A stretch of 64,000 bases of DNA from Aquarana catesbeiana (lineage: Eukaryota > Chordata > Amphibia > Anura > Ranidae). The stretch lies in NCBI RefSeq assembly GCF_042186555.1, contig NC_133327.1:99178353-99242352 (forward strand), in the 5' to 3' direction. Below, piece after piece: positions 1 to 11,659 of this stretch (the stretch's first letter is position 1; the number at the start of each line of letters is the position of its first letter). The notes beneath the pieces were generated by a model, which was not told where the DNA came from, ran no database searches, and was given only the letters and a program-made list of their open reading frames with translations. The translations under genes were made by a program, and so were the position numbers.

Positions 1-40
1 CTTGAAAATCAAATATTGACCAAGCCCTTGCAAGAACAAT

Positions 41-192
41 ATATGCTTCTGGATCAGCATATATGCTTCTGGATAACCACCCCCTTTCCCTCATAATAAT
101 GTAAAAGCTTCCTGCCAATATGCATTCTCAGTTATTGAGAATGCATATTGGCAGGAAGCTTTTACATTATTATGAGGGAAAGGGGGTGGTTA
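41..192. repeat. Perfect 57-bp-arm palindrome abutting a 20-bp tandem duplication
   Basis: Positions 74-130 and 136-192 are exact reverse complements with a 5-base loop (gttat, 131-135). Immediately to the left, the 20-bp unit atatgcttctggatcagcat (41-60) is repeated for 14 bases (61-74), so the partial second copy ends exactly where the palindrome begins. No coding content. It may be a template-switch event at replication, a tiny foldback insertion or a sequencing/assembly artefact; the sequence cannot separate these. Confidence 0.9.
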
Positions 193-750
193 CCTGTTCT
201 CATGTACAGTTGAAATGTTCTTAACAATTACAGTCCTTATTATTCTTTTTGTAATTCATTTTTTTTTTCAAAAGCAAGTTTAGTTTATTTTCTTATAAGC
301 TGTACTTTTATTTCAAGCATAATACTTTTATATACACTGCATTTCACCTTCCCAGTGTAACTTTTGATTTGAAAAACTACCTCACACTGTTTTTCAAAAA
401 CAAAAACAGGGGAAAAAGTTTTTTTCCCCATGGCTTCAAAATTTCCCTTAGATTTACATCTCTAGCAGAGACTGGCCAAGTTTTGATCCCTGTGTGGCCA
501 CTATTCTGTTGAATGGACCTGCTGGAAAAAAGCCACTGGATCAGCTGCTGTAGGGCTGATCTGTGTATTCTGACAGCAGAGGAGTCCCAAAGGCTAAACA
601 AAAAAAAATACGAGCCATGTGTGGCCAGCTTAAATCTTCTCTGTCTACCTGCTGTACTTAGCCTGTACTATAAACAAAGAAGTTACATTTTTATCTGGAG
701 TACTGTCATCCATTGTTGATATTGTGGGATAGATGAAGGTGAAGTTACTT
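193..750. other. Non-coding stretch, nothing recognised
   Basis: AT-rich with homopolymer runs. The short open frames on both strands overlap one another and show no domain, codon bias or splice context. I see no gene or named repeat here. Confidence 0.6.
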
Positions 751-1039
751 TTAAAAGCAGAACTAAAGTCTCCATACTTAACCACTTCTTCTGAGTGCTG
801 GTCTTCAGGCCTCTTTATTGGCCGGTGCAGGATAATGTTACTCCCGCGAATGCGCAGGAGGCCGTCATCCTGGCACTGTAAGCTAAGTTGCGCATGCACA
901 GCTCAGTTTACAGTGCCAGAGGAGACACCGAGCTAGCAGGTAAGGGCATATTATTGCAAAAGATACAGTGCATGTTTCTTCTGCAATAAAACCCCACCTT
1001 CTCGCAGTTTTTTACAGCAGAGCTTTAGTTCCACTTTAC
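751..1039. mobile_element. Short inverted-terminal-repeat element, family A copy 1
   Basis: The left end (aagcagaactaaagtc) and the reverse complement of the right end (aagtggaactaaagctctg) match imperfectly, giving a roughly 290-bp element. A second copy lies at 10804-11415 and shares the internal blocks 'ggccctcttgattgg'-like, 'gcgcatg' and 'ttattgcaaaaga'. No ORF is conserved between the copies. The superfamily is not determined because no clear target duplication is visible. Confidence 0.55.
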
Positions 1040-1639
1040 TGATGCCTTGGGCAGATTAAATATTGAAATATGGTTTTTACTTATCACTGAACACATTTTT
1101 TTTTCCCCCCACCACAAATAGAATCGTAATTTTGATGGCTTTGACATTGTTTTCCCACCAAGCTGAGAAATGACAGATATATATAAATGAACATAAACAT
1201 CTCCTTTATCTATTACACCAAGTTAAATTGTTTGGCTCATTATATTATTAAGCTATTCAACATAATGGTCTTGTAAGTGCATGAGCTCCTTTGTGAGTTT
1301 CTCTGTCTGGAGTCCCCTGGGCTATTCCCAGGAACAGCATTAGAAAACATACTAACCACACGCAGATAGTCAGTGTGTAAAATGTCATGATTTAACATAT
1401 TTGAGAGAAGGTGGTGACATCTCATCAAAGCTCATAGGAAGATTCTATCTTAGCATGAGAAATACACTGAATGGCACACTGCACCTCTGGAGCTGTCGAT
1501 CAAGACTTTCCCTAAATTCACACTTTACAACGTCCCTCTGAGGCCCTAAACACATCACAATGACAGACACGTCACACATTTCAAGACTTGTAACTCCCAA
1601 TGTACAAATTTGGACATTATTTGTATTCAGAAAAGAAAG

Positions 1640-1935
1640 AGATGCTAAACATAATCCTGTTTAAGCATGTTTATTTTGAACACAATGCTTTGCTTATATA
1701 ATTTTTATAAGCATTCTATGATCACAGCATGCACTTTCATTTTATAACATCAGCATTGTAATAACAATACAAACTATAGTTATTTTTTACAATGTAATAT
1801 AAGCCTTAAAACTTGCAAAACTTGAAAAATCTCCCATGAGTTCTACTTGTTTGCTGGCCATCTCTTTCCACACCTTCCTGGATTCCCTACATGCTTTACA
1901 GCTTCTCCTCTGCTGTTCACTTTACTAATTTCAAT
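1640..1935. repeat. Dispersed repeat R1, uninterrupted copy
   Basis: The stretch containing 'cactttcattttataacatc', 'aataagccttaaaacttg'-like and 'ccatctctttccacacc' is related to 15011-15483. In the second copy the same sequence is split by a hAT element. This copy therefore shows the unoccupied arrangement. No coding capacity is visible and the family is not recognised. Confidence 0.6.
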
Positions 1936-4049
1936 GTGGACATTAATATAATGATTTCAGATTTTGATCATACACTCTAAAGGGGCACTAAAACAAGTAA
2001 ACTTTGCATTAATAGACAAAGTGTTTTTGGACAAAGTTGGTAATGGTTAAAGTTTTTTTAAACTTTTATTTTTTGCTATCTTTGCCTCTTTGGGGGGACA
2101 CTTCCTGTCCTGGAGACAAAACAGAGAGTGAGTGGAAATCACTACTTAGACAGTTGTCCCATTTGGAAGATTTCCTTTCATTTCCTGTTTTGATTTCCCA
2201 TCATAAACTGGATCACCCAGAGGAAACAAACAAGCACAGATTGTAAGCAGGGGTTATGATCTTTTTTAAGGGGGTCCTGCCCTGTTCTCTATATGGTGTG
2301 GGCTGGGCTCTTTCACTTGAGAGAAGTTATAAAATAGGAGGGAGGAGTTTTAGAGGGTGCTGATGGGAAGAGGAAGGCTTGGAGTTCCTCAAGCTGTAGT
2401 AGTAAGGTGCCCCAAGAGTTTCCCTTTGCGGGCCCTGTCTTGCTTATGTGTACCTCCAGGGTATCGAGGTGTGAGAACAAAAAGTGGACTTCAGAATGCT
2501 GGCTGACAAAGCCTCTGTGTGGAATATCTTTGTCTGCTATCTTGAAAATGTTCTCTGAGAATGAGATGTTGCATGTTGTTCCTAAGTCAGTAAAGCACTG
2601 GAAAAAAAGGGTCTGACTGGACATTTTTTCTTGGGAGGTGGATATAGATTACCTTTGCAAGGCCTTCTGTAAGCTAGGCCATTAGAACACAGGGATAACG
2701 TTTCAGTCCTGGGTACCACTAACAGGCCTCGTGCCCTAATTTCACATTAGTGAGAGTCTCCGCTCCCAGAAGGAACAAAAAAAGCTTACATTTACCAGCA
2801 GATGTACGTTATGAAGCCTGACACTTCATGCTTTATTCTATCTGATAGGCCAGGTACCAGTTCAAAGGATAGGCTATTGGTATCAGGAAGAGTTCAGTCA
2901 TTTTCAAAGTTTTACTTTCACAACTTTAGGGCATACAGTTTCTCACCAATTCTGGTAGTGGTCCTCAATACTTTCTCAGGTCCGGTACGCTCCCTGTTGC
3001 CAATTCCAGTCCTATCTAGGGTATTAGGACCTTACCAAGTATTTTCCAGCTGGGGAATACCAATTGCTGGAAACTCTACATCTTTGAAGAAAGAGCCCCA
3101 CCAAGTCCCATGGGGGCCAGCTACATCTAGTGGCACCTTACACTTGGGCCTGGAGAGTATGCATGGAGACAACATGGTGGAGCCTTCCCTGTAGGTAAGA
3201 GGGTCGGCAATCCCCAATCCCCTTGTGTTGCATCAGGTTACAGTAGGATATCCCTAAACCAGCATGTAGTGTTGCTGGACCACTAGGAGACCTGCTAATT
3301 AAAGCATGCAAACTCCAGATATTGTTTTGGCCCGGATTCGATCTGTCAACCCCAGTGCTACAAGGCAGAGTGGGGCCACTAAGTCCAAGTTGGGCTTTAA
3401 TAGTTTCAACAGTTGGGTTACATTATCTGTCTATCATAAACAACAATATATGAAGCAAATTATCAAACAAAAGTGTAGGCACCATCATTAAGCAATCATG
3501 CAACTTATTCCATTGCCTCTCACTGCAACATGTTATAAAGAATGTTTCATGTGTTCATTTTTAGTGATACATATAGAGGAGCCATATGGCACTGATATAC
3601 GTCTCTCCTCTCTCATCTCTGTTTTATGTGTTAATCTACAGATCTTCAGTGTAAAAAAGATATTATTATCCTATCGTCTCACACAAAATATGTGAGACAT
3701 CAAGTACCAAGAGTTTTTTTTTGTTTATCAATATTTATAACACAGATTGACATATTTTGAGGTAAACAAAATATATTCTTGTAGGTTGTAACATATTTGA
3801 CTATTTTATACAGAACTAGCAAAGTAAGTGAATGTTATAGTGGTTGTAAACTCTTACATATGCCAAGTGAAGTGACTAGCCCAAGGTGATACACAGAGAT
3901 GATACAAAATCCTTCTGAAGTAGTTGTACCTGTTTACCTGCACCCCTCTCTTCTCTACAGCCGTCTAAAGCAAACATTTTACACAGCTTTTTACACAGCT
4001 ATTTTAACTGGTGATTGCTCTGTCATGCAATGCTGTGCTTAAGCAAAAT
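1936..4049. other. Non-coding stretch, nothing recognised
   Basis: About 2.1 kb of AT-rich sequence. The longest open frames (for example 130 codons near 2802-3194) have no recognisable domain, are proline/serine-rich in a low-complexity way and lack convincing splice signals. I do not call a gene. Confidence 0.55.
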
Positions 4050-4400
4050 TTATACAAATTTTTTCACACAAATAGAGCTTTGGTGGTATTTGACCACCAC
4101 TGTTTTTTGTTTTTTTTGCGATATGAATGACAAAAGACACACAATTAAAAAAAGAATACCAATATTTTCTACTTTCTGTTATAAAACATATCCAATAAAA
4201 AAAAATTGTGCTTCATGTCTTTGGTAAAAAAATCACAATAAGTATATATTAAATGGTTTGTGTGAAAGTTATAATGTCTACAAACTATGGTATAGATACT
4301 GGAATTTTTTAATTTTATTTTGTATACTACTAATGGCAGTGATCAATGACTTAAATGGGACTGTGATAGTGTTTACGGGAAATCTTACACTAACTGATGC
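4050..4400 (-). mobile_element. Decayed inverted copy of the TTAA-flanked element family
   Basis: The segment around 4063-4095 ('aaatagagctttggtggta') matches the reverse complement of the 34402-35379 element near 35205-35240. The following block ('aatggcagtgatcaatgac') resembles the reverse complement of that element near 34905-34935. Both ends are lost, so this is a relic, oriented opposite to the 34.4-kb copy. Confidence 0.5.
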
Positions 4401-5484
4401 TGGGGAGGAACTGGAGAATTCCCTATTGGATCAATATCACTGGGGCAGATGTTCCCATTGCAAAATTTCCCTGACCTCCTGTTCTGCTGACACATGTAAT
4501 ACATTGGATTTCTCAGTTTCTGGCCCAACGACAAACAGAAAATTTAATCTTCCCAGTAGGGAAGCAGAACACAGTATGAATCTGACAGGGGTTCTAACCC
4601 TTCTCCACTTTATTCAATACTTAAAATATAGCTAAAGGCAAAACTTTTTTTTTTCATTTTTTTAGTTTTGGATAGAATGGAGAGGGATTAAAACACCTGT
4701 CAGGGTTATATTGCTATCTGTGTCCCCATTAGGGAGACTCACCCCTATTTTCCTGTTTACCTTTATCACTGAAAATGAAAGTAAAAGAAAACCCCAAAGA
4801 TTGGCTTGTCCTCAGGACAAGAATAGAGGGGAAATCTTCCAATGGGCATACTAGTTCTGGTGACGACTAGAAATCGCACTTTGGTAAGATTTCTTCTTAC
4901 TCCCTGTTTTGGCTATGGGACAGAACGTGAAGCAAAATATCCACAATGGGACACAAAATGGAGAAAGAAAATTAACACAGGTTTGCTATCCAAAATAAAA
5001 TAAAAAGTTTAATTCTACCTAAAAAAAAAAGCTTTGGCTAGAGATACACTTAAATGGATTACGCCATGTTTGGTGAAAATAAACAGCTGCGCTTTATTCT
5101 TACGTTGTGCTTGAGAATATATTAAAAAGGTTTTGTTTTGCAACTTACATCACCAGTAAATCCACAAAATGCCTTTACTAAGCTTTCCTAATCCTATCCT
5201 ACATAGCCGTATCCTGGTAGAGCTTGCTCTACTACTCACAGTGCCTCGTGGCACGACTGTAATATTTCAGCCTGTGCTGTCACCTGCAATCATCATACAG
5301 TATAAACCCACCTTTGAAATTCTAAGCCATTGGCAGAGCTGCAATGGAATTCTGGAAACACCTAAACTTTGTCATCAGGCATGTTAACAGGATGGACATC
5401 TGGAGGTCTGAGTGGGGTTGTGATATATAATAATAAAATGCATGCATAGGGTGGGCTGTGTGTGGTTGTCTGTAGACAATGGTT
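4401..5484. other. Non-coding, likely old dispersed repeat material
   Basis: The segment from about 4560 to 4990 has the feel of an interspersed frog repeat: poly-T tract, and balanced blocks such as 'acctgtcagggttat' and 'cccattagggagactc'. I have no second copy inside this window to prove it. No gene was seen. Confidence 0.4.
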
Positions 5485-5497
5485 GATGAACCACTCT

Positions 5498-5800
5498 TGT
5501 TTATTGTATGAGGGGTCTTTAAAAAATGTCCGCACTTTTATATTTTCCTTGGAAATGGTGAGGGCGGGAAGAGTAGTAATTGGTTGTGTCTGAAAGTGTC
5601 ATGTGACTAGTCTGTCTGGCAAGCCGGCTGACCTTGCATTTGCAGAGTTGTTATGCTTTGGTGAAGATGGCTGCGAAACTATAAAAAGTGTGTACATTTT
5701 TTGAAGAACTCTCGTAGTAATCGGCTGCTTCATTTATTTTTGAAAAAAGTCCTGCTTATAAAAAATATGAAGGTGTTGTTCTGGAATTCCATCACATCAG
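5498..5800 (+). mobile_element. Possible mariner-type 5' end fragment
   Basis: The block starting 'gaggggtctttaaaaaatg' and running to 'gttgttctggaatt' resembles, from memory, the terminal repeat and leader of irritans-type mariner elements. It includes an 'aagatggctgcg' start-like context followed by coding-like sequence 'gaagaactctcgtagtaatcgg'. The frame is broken and neither the D,D34D catalytic region nor the 3' end is present. Low certainty. Confidence 0.3.
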
Positions 5801-6311
5801 CACACTCCTGGTGGCCAAATCTCGACACTGGCTCAGAATCTTCATCTCTTCTCTCCATGGAGTAGGAGTGATCGTATCTATACAACATGATGCTATTGGA
5901 GAAAAGTCCTAGTGGGTCAGTAATCAGGACAAGTTCATCTCAGTCTCCCACCATCTACCAATTATAGTGAGCAATCTATCTAGGTAATCATCCTAGTAAT
6001 CCGATAATTTTGAAGGTTCTAGTTGTAGTAATGTAAATTTGAACTGTAAGGGCATTTTTTAACCATGGGCAATCATTTTTCTGAGGCTGAACTATAAAGG
6101 AATCAAGCAGGTTTAAAATGTTCAATCATTTTTTAAGGGCATTGAAGCATAGATGGTATAACTGAAATATTTATTTAAAGAAACATAAAAGGAATTAAAA
6201 GTTGTTGGAGATTGTAACTTTGATTATAATTAAGCTATTAAATTAGCACAGTAACTCTAGCAAACACATGTGAAGAAACTCTCCTAAATGCAACTGAAAT
6301 GTCTCACTTAG

Positions 6312-6535
6312 GCCGGACATACACGGAGCAAATTTCTTTCCTGCGACAGACTGTTTTCATGTAAGAATCCCTCCTGTGGGGCCATTGTCTTCCCTGGTGT
6401 GGGGGGGAGGGGAAGCAGCCGCTAGCCATAATCACAAGTAAAACCCAGCATGCTGGTTGTACTCAAGTTGATCGATCGATCAGATTGGTACATTCAGCCT
6501 GCCCATACATGGTTCGAATCTCGGCCGGTTCCTCG
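6312..6535. mobile_element. Short element family B, truncated copy
   Basis: Begins 'taggccggacatacacgg' and contains 'tggtacattcagcctg' and 'gaatctcggccggttcct'. All of these recur in the complete copy at 37010-37366. This copy loses its right end where unrelated sequence begins near 6536. Confidence 0.6.
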
Positions 6536-7154
6536 ACTTACGGGTATGTAAGCAAAGCAACATACCCATACATCACTGCCTACGTCCAGGTTTAGGGCGC
6601 GCACATGTGCGCCCCCCCCCTGCCTGGCTCCTGCCGTGATTATACACAGCATGAGCCTGTCAGCAAGTCCCAGCCAATGATTCATGGCTGGGACCTGCTG
6701 ACCGGCTGTGTGCAATCACAGCCCAGAGCTCTGTGTTGGTAAACAACAGCTCTGAACGAAGGTAGTGATCTATCAGTTCTCAGCCCTGCAAGGCAGGGGT
6801 GAGAAACTGAGAGATACTTAGTGAAAAGCAGCACACTTTAGACATAGTTAGGCACACTTTTAACCCCTTGATCGCCCTAGATGTTACATTTTTTTATTGG
6901 ATATGTTTTATGGCAGAAAATAAAAAAATATATTTTTTTTCAGCCTTTTTTTGTTTATATCTCAAAAATAGAAAACCCAGTGGTGATCAATTACCACCAA
7001 AAGAAATCTCTACTTGTGTGAAAGAAATTATATAATTTTGTTTGGGTACAGCGTTGCATGACCGAGCAATTACCAGTTAAAGTAGTGCAGTGACAAATAA
7101 CAAAAAATGACCTGGTCATCAAGGGGGTAAAATCTTCTGGTGCTCAAGTGGTTA
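6536..7154 (+). mobile_element. Truncated relative of the TTAA-flanked element, with internal hairpin
   Basis: The right end ('aagggggtaaaatcttctgg' to 'tcaagtggtta') matches the right end of the element at 34402-35379, including the terminal inverted repeat. A TTAA followed by 'ccccttgatcg' at 6860 resembles the left end, so the part 6860-7154 may be a small copy on its own. Upstream, 6637-6720 forms an imperfect hairpin of about 35-bp arms centred on 'atgattca'. No ORF of interest. Confidence 0.5.
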
Positions 7155-8362
7155 TTCAGTTTTCAGTGTCCAGTTTTTTTTATCTCTGTGAAAAAAAAGC
7201 TTGCACGCACCCACACCCAATCCTCCTTCTCTCCACCTGGACCCTCCCCAGCATTTTTTTCTATATAAATGCATGGTCCCTAGTGATGCAGTGAGTGTTG
7301 CTGACTTGATGACATCAGTACCTTCCTCTGCATCTGAGATTGCAGGATAACGCCCCCCGAGGACCCCCAGGCAGGCCCAGGCACTCACAGGAAGTAGACT
7401 GAATGACACAACACCAGATAGGAGGTGCATATTGCATTGAGAACTGCATTTTTTTTAATCATTGAGATACCTTAAAAAAAAAGAGAATTGGGCCTTAAGC
7501 TGTAAAGGAAGAATTTGTTTTTGACAAAATAATCTTTTTTGTAATTTTTATTGGATGAAGACAGGGTTGTATGTCCTACTTGGTGTTTACTGGGGTCTGT
7601 AGCATGGAAATTTTCACTTACCTACTGATCTGCTGTGACAGCTAAAGTTACTGGTGCCCCTTTCTCCATATATACGAAGCTGGTGAGCACAACAATATGG
7701 TGTCACGGTTGGAGATCACCCTACCAAGGTTACGGAAAATGTTTTGGGTGGCATTCTGCTGTAACCTGTTATCGCCACCCCTATACGGATGTGTTTCGTT
7801 TACTTTTGGAGGAATGTTAAAAGATAACTTCTGTTGCTATAAGAAAGTTCATCCTCTCATATTTTGAATAATATGTCATGTAAGGGCCTTAACAGCAGGT
7901 GTATGGTTTCAGGTGGAACTATCATCAGATGTCCCCAAAGGCACTGCTGCATTTTTTCAAATTTGTTTTGTGAGAAGTGCAGAAGCTCCAGGAAAATCAC
8001 CTGTACAATGGACATTTTTCCTTTTGAACTGTTAATGCTGATGTGAAACACTTCTGTACTCCTCTGTATAGATATTAGTCTGGTCACTGTCAGAGCAAAT
8101 GTATGAACTTAGCCCTAAAGAATCATTTCGCGTATTTAGAATGCCAGAATGAAAGGTCATGCTTTATATCTTGTTTTGTAGATCACTAATTTGTAAAATC
8201 TTGTACAATGTTGAAATAAAAATTACACAAAAACTCTAAGGTACTAAAACTCTCTATGACGCTGGATCCTATAGTGTTGCTGTTAGGTATCTATGACTCC
8301 CTTTCTGTTTCAAAACATGGTAAATGATTGCTGTTCTATAATTCTAGTACACAAGGAGGGAA
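7155..8362. other. Non-coding stretch, nothing recognised
   Basis: Mixed AT-rich sequence without a protein domain, RNA gene or paired terminal repeats that I can see. Short ORFs occur on both strands at the same places, as expected by chance. Confidence 0.5.
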
Positions 8363-9898
8363 AGTCTAGGTTGACATCTATGCATTTTTGCATGCAGTTT
8401 TCATGCATTTTGCATTTTACATTTTTTATTTTCTCTTTAAACACACTGTAAACACTGTATGTAGCTGGTTGCTTAGCAGGGGGCTGGGAAGCCGGCCGCC
8501 GCATCCTTAACAACCGATAAGTCATCAGCTGTCACCGGGGTTTGAACACCCACGGTTGAATATAAACCATATCAAAACCTTATCCAAGCATGCAGCCCGG
8601 CAGGTCAGAAAAGGGTGGGGATGTGCAAGTGCCCCCCCCCCCCCTAACCATACCAGGCTGCATACCCTCAACATAGGGGAGATGGGTGCTTGAGGGGCTC
8701 TCCCCCCCAAGCACCTTGCCCCCATGTTGATACGGACAAGGGCCTCTTCCCGACAACCCTGGCCGGTGGTTGTCGGAGTCTGTGGGTGGGGGCTTATCGG
8801 AATCTGAAAGCCCCCCTTTAAAAAGGGGGCCCCCAGATCCCGCCTCCCCTATGTAAATGGGTATCGGGTACATCGTACCCCTACCCATTCACCTCCAGCT
8901 GCCATTCACCTCAAAAAGCAGTGAAATGTAAAAAAAAACAAAAGCCAGTTTTTGACAAGTCCTTTATTAAAAAATAGCTCTGAGCCGTCTTCTCCCGTCG
9001 CCATCTCTCCCGCTGCCTTTTTCTCCCGCCGACGTCTCTCCAGCTGCCATCTCTCCCGGTGCCATCTTCCCCCGCCGTCGTCTATCCTGCCGCCGTCTCT
9101 TCTGTTGCTATGTTCTCCCGCTGCTGCCTTCTTTCTCTCAGTCAGTTACCCGCTATAAAAAAAAGCCGCGCTTCTTCTGTGGCTGTCTTCTTCCGCTGTG
9201 TTGTCGCTCGCTGTCTGGCATCTTTTATATAGCTATGGGGCGTGGCCATCCGATGTGATCACCTGGAGAGCCCGCCCCTTGTGACGTAACAAGGTGATCT
9301 CATCGGATGGCCACGCCCCATAGCTGTATAGGAGATGCCAGACAGTGAGTGACAACACAACGAAGGAAGACAGCCACAGAAGAAGAGCTGCTTTTTTTTT
9401 GAGGGCATGTGGCGGGGGCGCTCGCTCGTCCCCTCCCTTTCCTGACGTGCCAGGCTGCATGCACGGATAAGGGTTTGGCATGGATTTTGGCAGGGCCCCA
9501 CGTCAATTAAAAAAAAAACAATAAATTGGCATGGGGGGGTCCCCTCCGAATCCATACTAGACCCGAAAAGCCTGGTATGAACCTGGGGGGGGACCCCACA
9601 CCATTTTTTTCTCAATTTTTTTTTTCCGGCAAATTTTTTTCCGCATTGAGCTGTCAGCGGGGCCCTTGCTTAGCAACCAGCTATATACAGTGTTAAGATA
9701 GAAACCGCAAAACACATCAAAAATCGCATCACAAACACAACACTTGCGTTTCTGATGCGATTCCATTAAAGTCTATCGTGGGAAAAAGTCCCCGACCCTT
9801 TCCAAAATTGCACCAGCCGCAAAACGCATAGTTCTGAACTTGTACCATAGGAAACCATGTTAAATGAACTGCAGTGCATACTGTAGGTGTGAACCAAC
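8363..9898. mobile_element. GC-rich foldback element with palindromic core
   Basis: The sequence 'actgtatgtagctggttgct' near 8453 recurs inverted near 9672-9694. The block 'ccttatccaagcatgcagcc' near 8578 recurs inverted near 9452-9474. In the centre, about 9165-9258 and 9300-9395 are long, near-perfect inverted arms (shared 'ggggcgtggccatccgatg') around a 40-bp spacer. Serine/proline-rich ORFs here come from CCG/TCT-rich low complexity. No transposase is visible, so it is presumably non-autonomous. The outer limits are approximate. Confidence 0.55.
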
Positions 9899-10803
9899 CA
9901 GGTACCAACTGACTTGAGCAAGAGCTGCCCAGCTAAATATGGTTCTGGTCTGCATGGTTAGATTCTGCTTGATCGACCACCCCCCCCCCGTCTTCAAAAT
10001 CTATGGTTTGCAATGTTATACACTAGAATTGTATTATTTCTCGATTTTTGTCACTGAATTGTGACCTCTGTGACGGCCAGTTCACGCCAGAGATCACACA
10101 GGAACTCGCTCACATGCGCAGAAGTTTATCTCAGCAGATGCATAAATTCATCCTGGCAGGTGCGAACATAGCATGTCTCTTCTGTATTAAAAAGCCTGCC
10201 TGTCCACAAACTTTTTTTTTTTCTAGGAAAGTTTCACTGCAAAGGCTAAGTGCATCTTTAGTAACATGTTACGTTACACCCGTATTTAAGGTGTTTCTAA
10301 GCTCCAACCCTCAGTCCTGTGCCCCCTTCCCCTCCATGACAGTGTGTGGGATTTTTATAGAAAAATGTAGTTTCAATAGAGTACGAGTGTGGTAATCAGT
10401 GCACTCGTTGTCCATTGGCACTTCCTCCAGCAGAAGTACGGGCAGAAAGCTGGAGGACATGTCTGCAGGAGCCTGTCATTACACCTGCGATCCACTGATC
10501 ACGAGTGCAATGCTTTGTTGGCTCCTGTGGAAAAAATAATTAATGCACATTTTTTTTCCTGCAAAAATATGTGAATGTATTTTTTTTTTTTTTTTGTAAG
10601 ATGAACCTAGCCTTTAAGTTTTACTCCAACAAAGGGTAACCCTAACATCCATTCCAGTGACAAACAATATTTTCCAGCACAGTGGCAAGACAAGGTTCTT
10701 CCGATAAGGTGGTGCTCAGTTGGTTCTTGTTGCAAAGAATATTTCTAGGAAATGTTCTTCCACAAGGGCACGAAGCATTGCACAGACCCCTTTTCTACCC
10801 CTT
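9899..10803. other. Non-coding stretch, nothing recognised
   Basis: Contains poly-T tracts and a CpG-bearing patch near 10060-10170, but no domain, RNA gene or terminal repeats. Confidence 0.5.
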
Positions 10804-11415
10804 CTTAAAGCGAAACTAAAGTCTGCAATACTTACCTTAGCTCCAGCAGTTCGATGCCCATGAGGTCCCTCACTGGTGCCGTCATCTTCTCAATAGATTC
10901 TTCTGGGTGCCAGTCTTTGGCCCTCTTGATTGGATGTTGCGGAATGACGTATCTCCTGTGCACATGCAGGAATTTGGTCATCCCTGTACAAAGTCACAGT
11001 GCAGAAATGTATACTGAGCTGCGCATGTGAAACTCAGTGTACATTCTAAGGAAGACTTAGCAGGCAGGTATGCTATTTTTATTGCAGAAAAGACATTGAA
11101 GTTGATTTACAGTAAATAGACTATGCACTTTTAGAAGTACAGTTGCACTTTTTTCTTAGTAAATGTAATGTAGTAAAGCTTCAACTTTCTGAAAAATACC
11201 CAATCAGGTGCAGAGGAAAAAAAGCTGTTTTGCTTGCATGTGATTGGATTATGGTAATCAGTAGAGCTTTACCACATTTACTAAGCTGGATAAAACAAGT
11301 GCAACTGCACATGCAAAGTGCACAGTCCATTTGCCTTTAGTAAATCAACCCCATTGCATATATCTTCTGCAATATCCAGTCTTTCTTAAAAAAAAACTTT
11401 AGTTGTGCTTTAGCG
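10804..11415. mobile_element. Family A copy 2, split by a nested MITE
   Basis: The left part (10804-11099) parallels 751-965, sharing 'aactaaagtctgcaatac'-type ends, 'ccctcttgattgg' and 'agcaggcaggtatg'. The right part (11353-11415) parallels the end of copy 1 ('cttctgcaat', 'aaaactttagttgtgcttt'). The intervening 253 bp are a separate element, so this copy predates it. Confidence 0.6.
11100..11352. mobile_element. MITE family C ('ttgatttac...gtaaatcaaccc')
   Basis: Ends are inverted ('gttgatttacagtaaat' against 'tttagtaaatcaacccc'). The interior has 'caactttctgaaaaatac' and 'gcaagtg'-type blocks. The same ends recur at 40686-40806, 51583-51851 and, more distantly, 61255-61682. It is inserted inside a family A element. 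It is non-coding. Confidence 0.7.
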
Positions 11416-11659
11416 GAGAATCCTCCTCTTACTCTGTGGCCAAACTCTCCTGTCCTAACTCCACCTAACCTTAAAGGGTCTAACGTTACAAGCCCATTAC
11501 TAGGCAACCAAAGGGCTGGACCTCTCCTAAAAGGGTTCTATATGTATCCTGCCCTCTTACCTCTATATTATGGAGTGTTTTGTTACCCTGAGGGCTGTTG
11601 AGTGATGCCTCTATACCCAACCTCAGTCTATATTTAAAGCCTTAAGGAGAGCACACATA

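Noticed and set aside
2802..3194. 130-codon ORF
   Set aside because: No domain or homologous-looking motif; length is within chance expectation for a 64-kb six-frame scan.
8952..9158. Ser/Pro/Leu-rich ORFs in the CpG-rich patch
   Set aside because: Low-complexity TCTCCCGCC-type repeats within a foldback element; not conserved coding.
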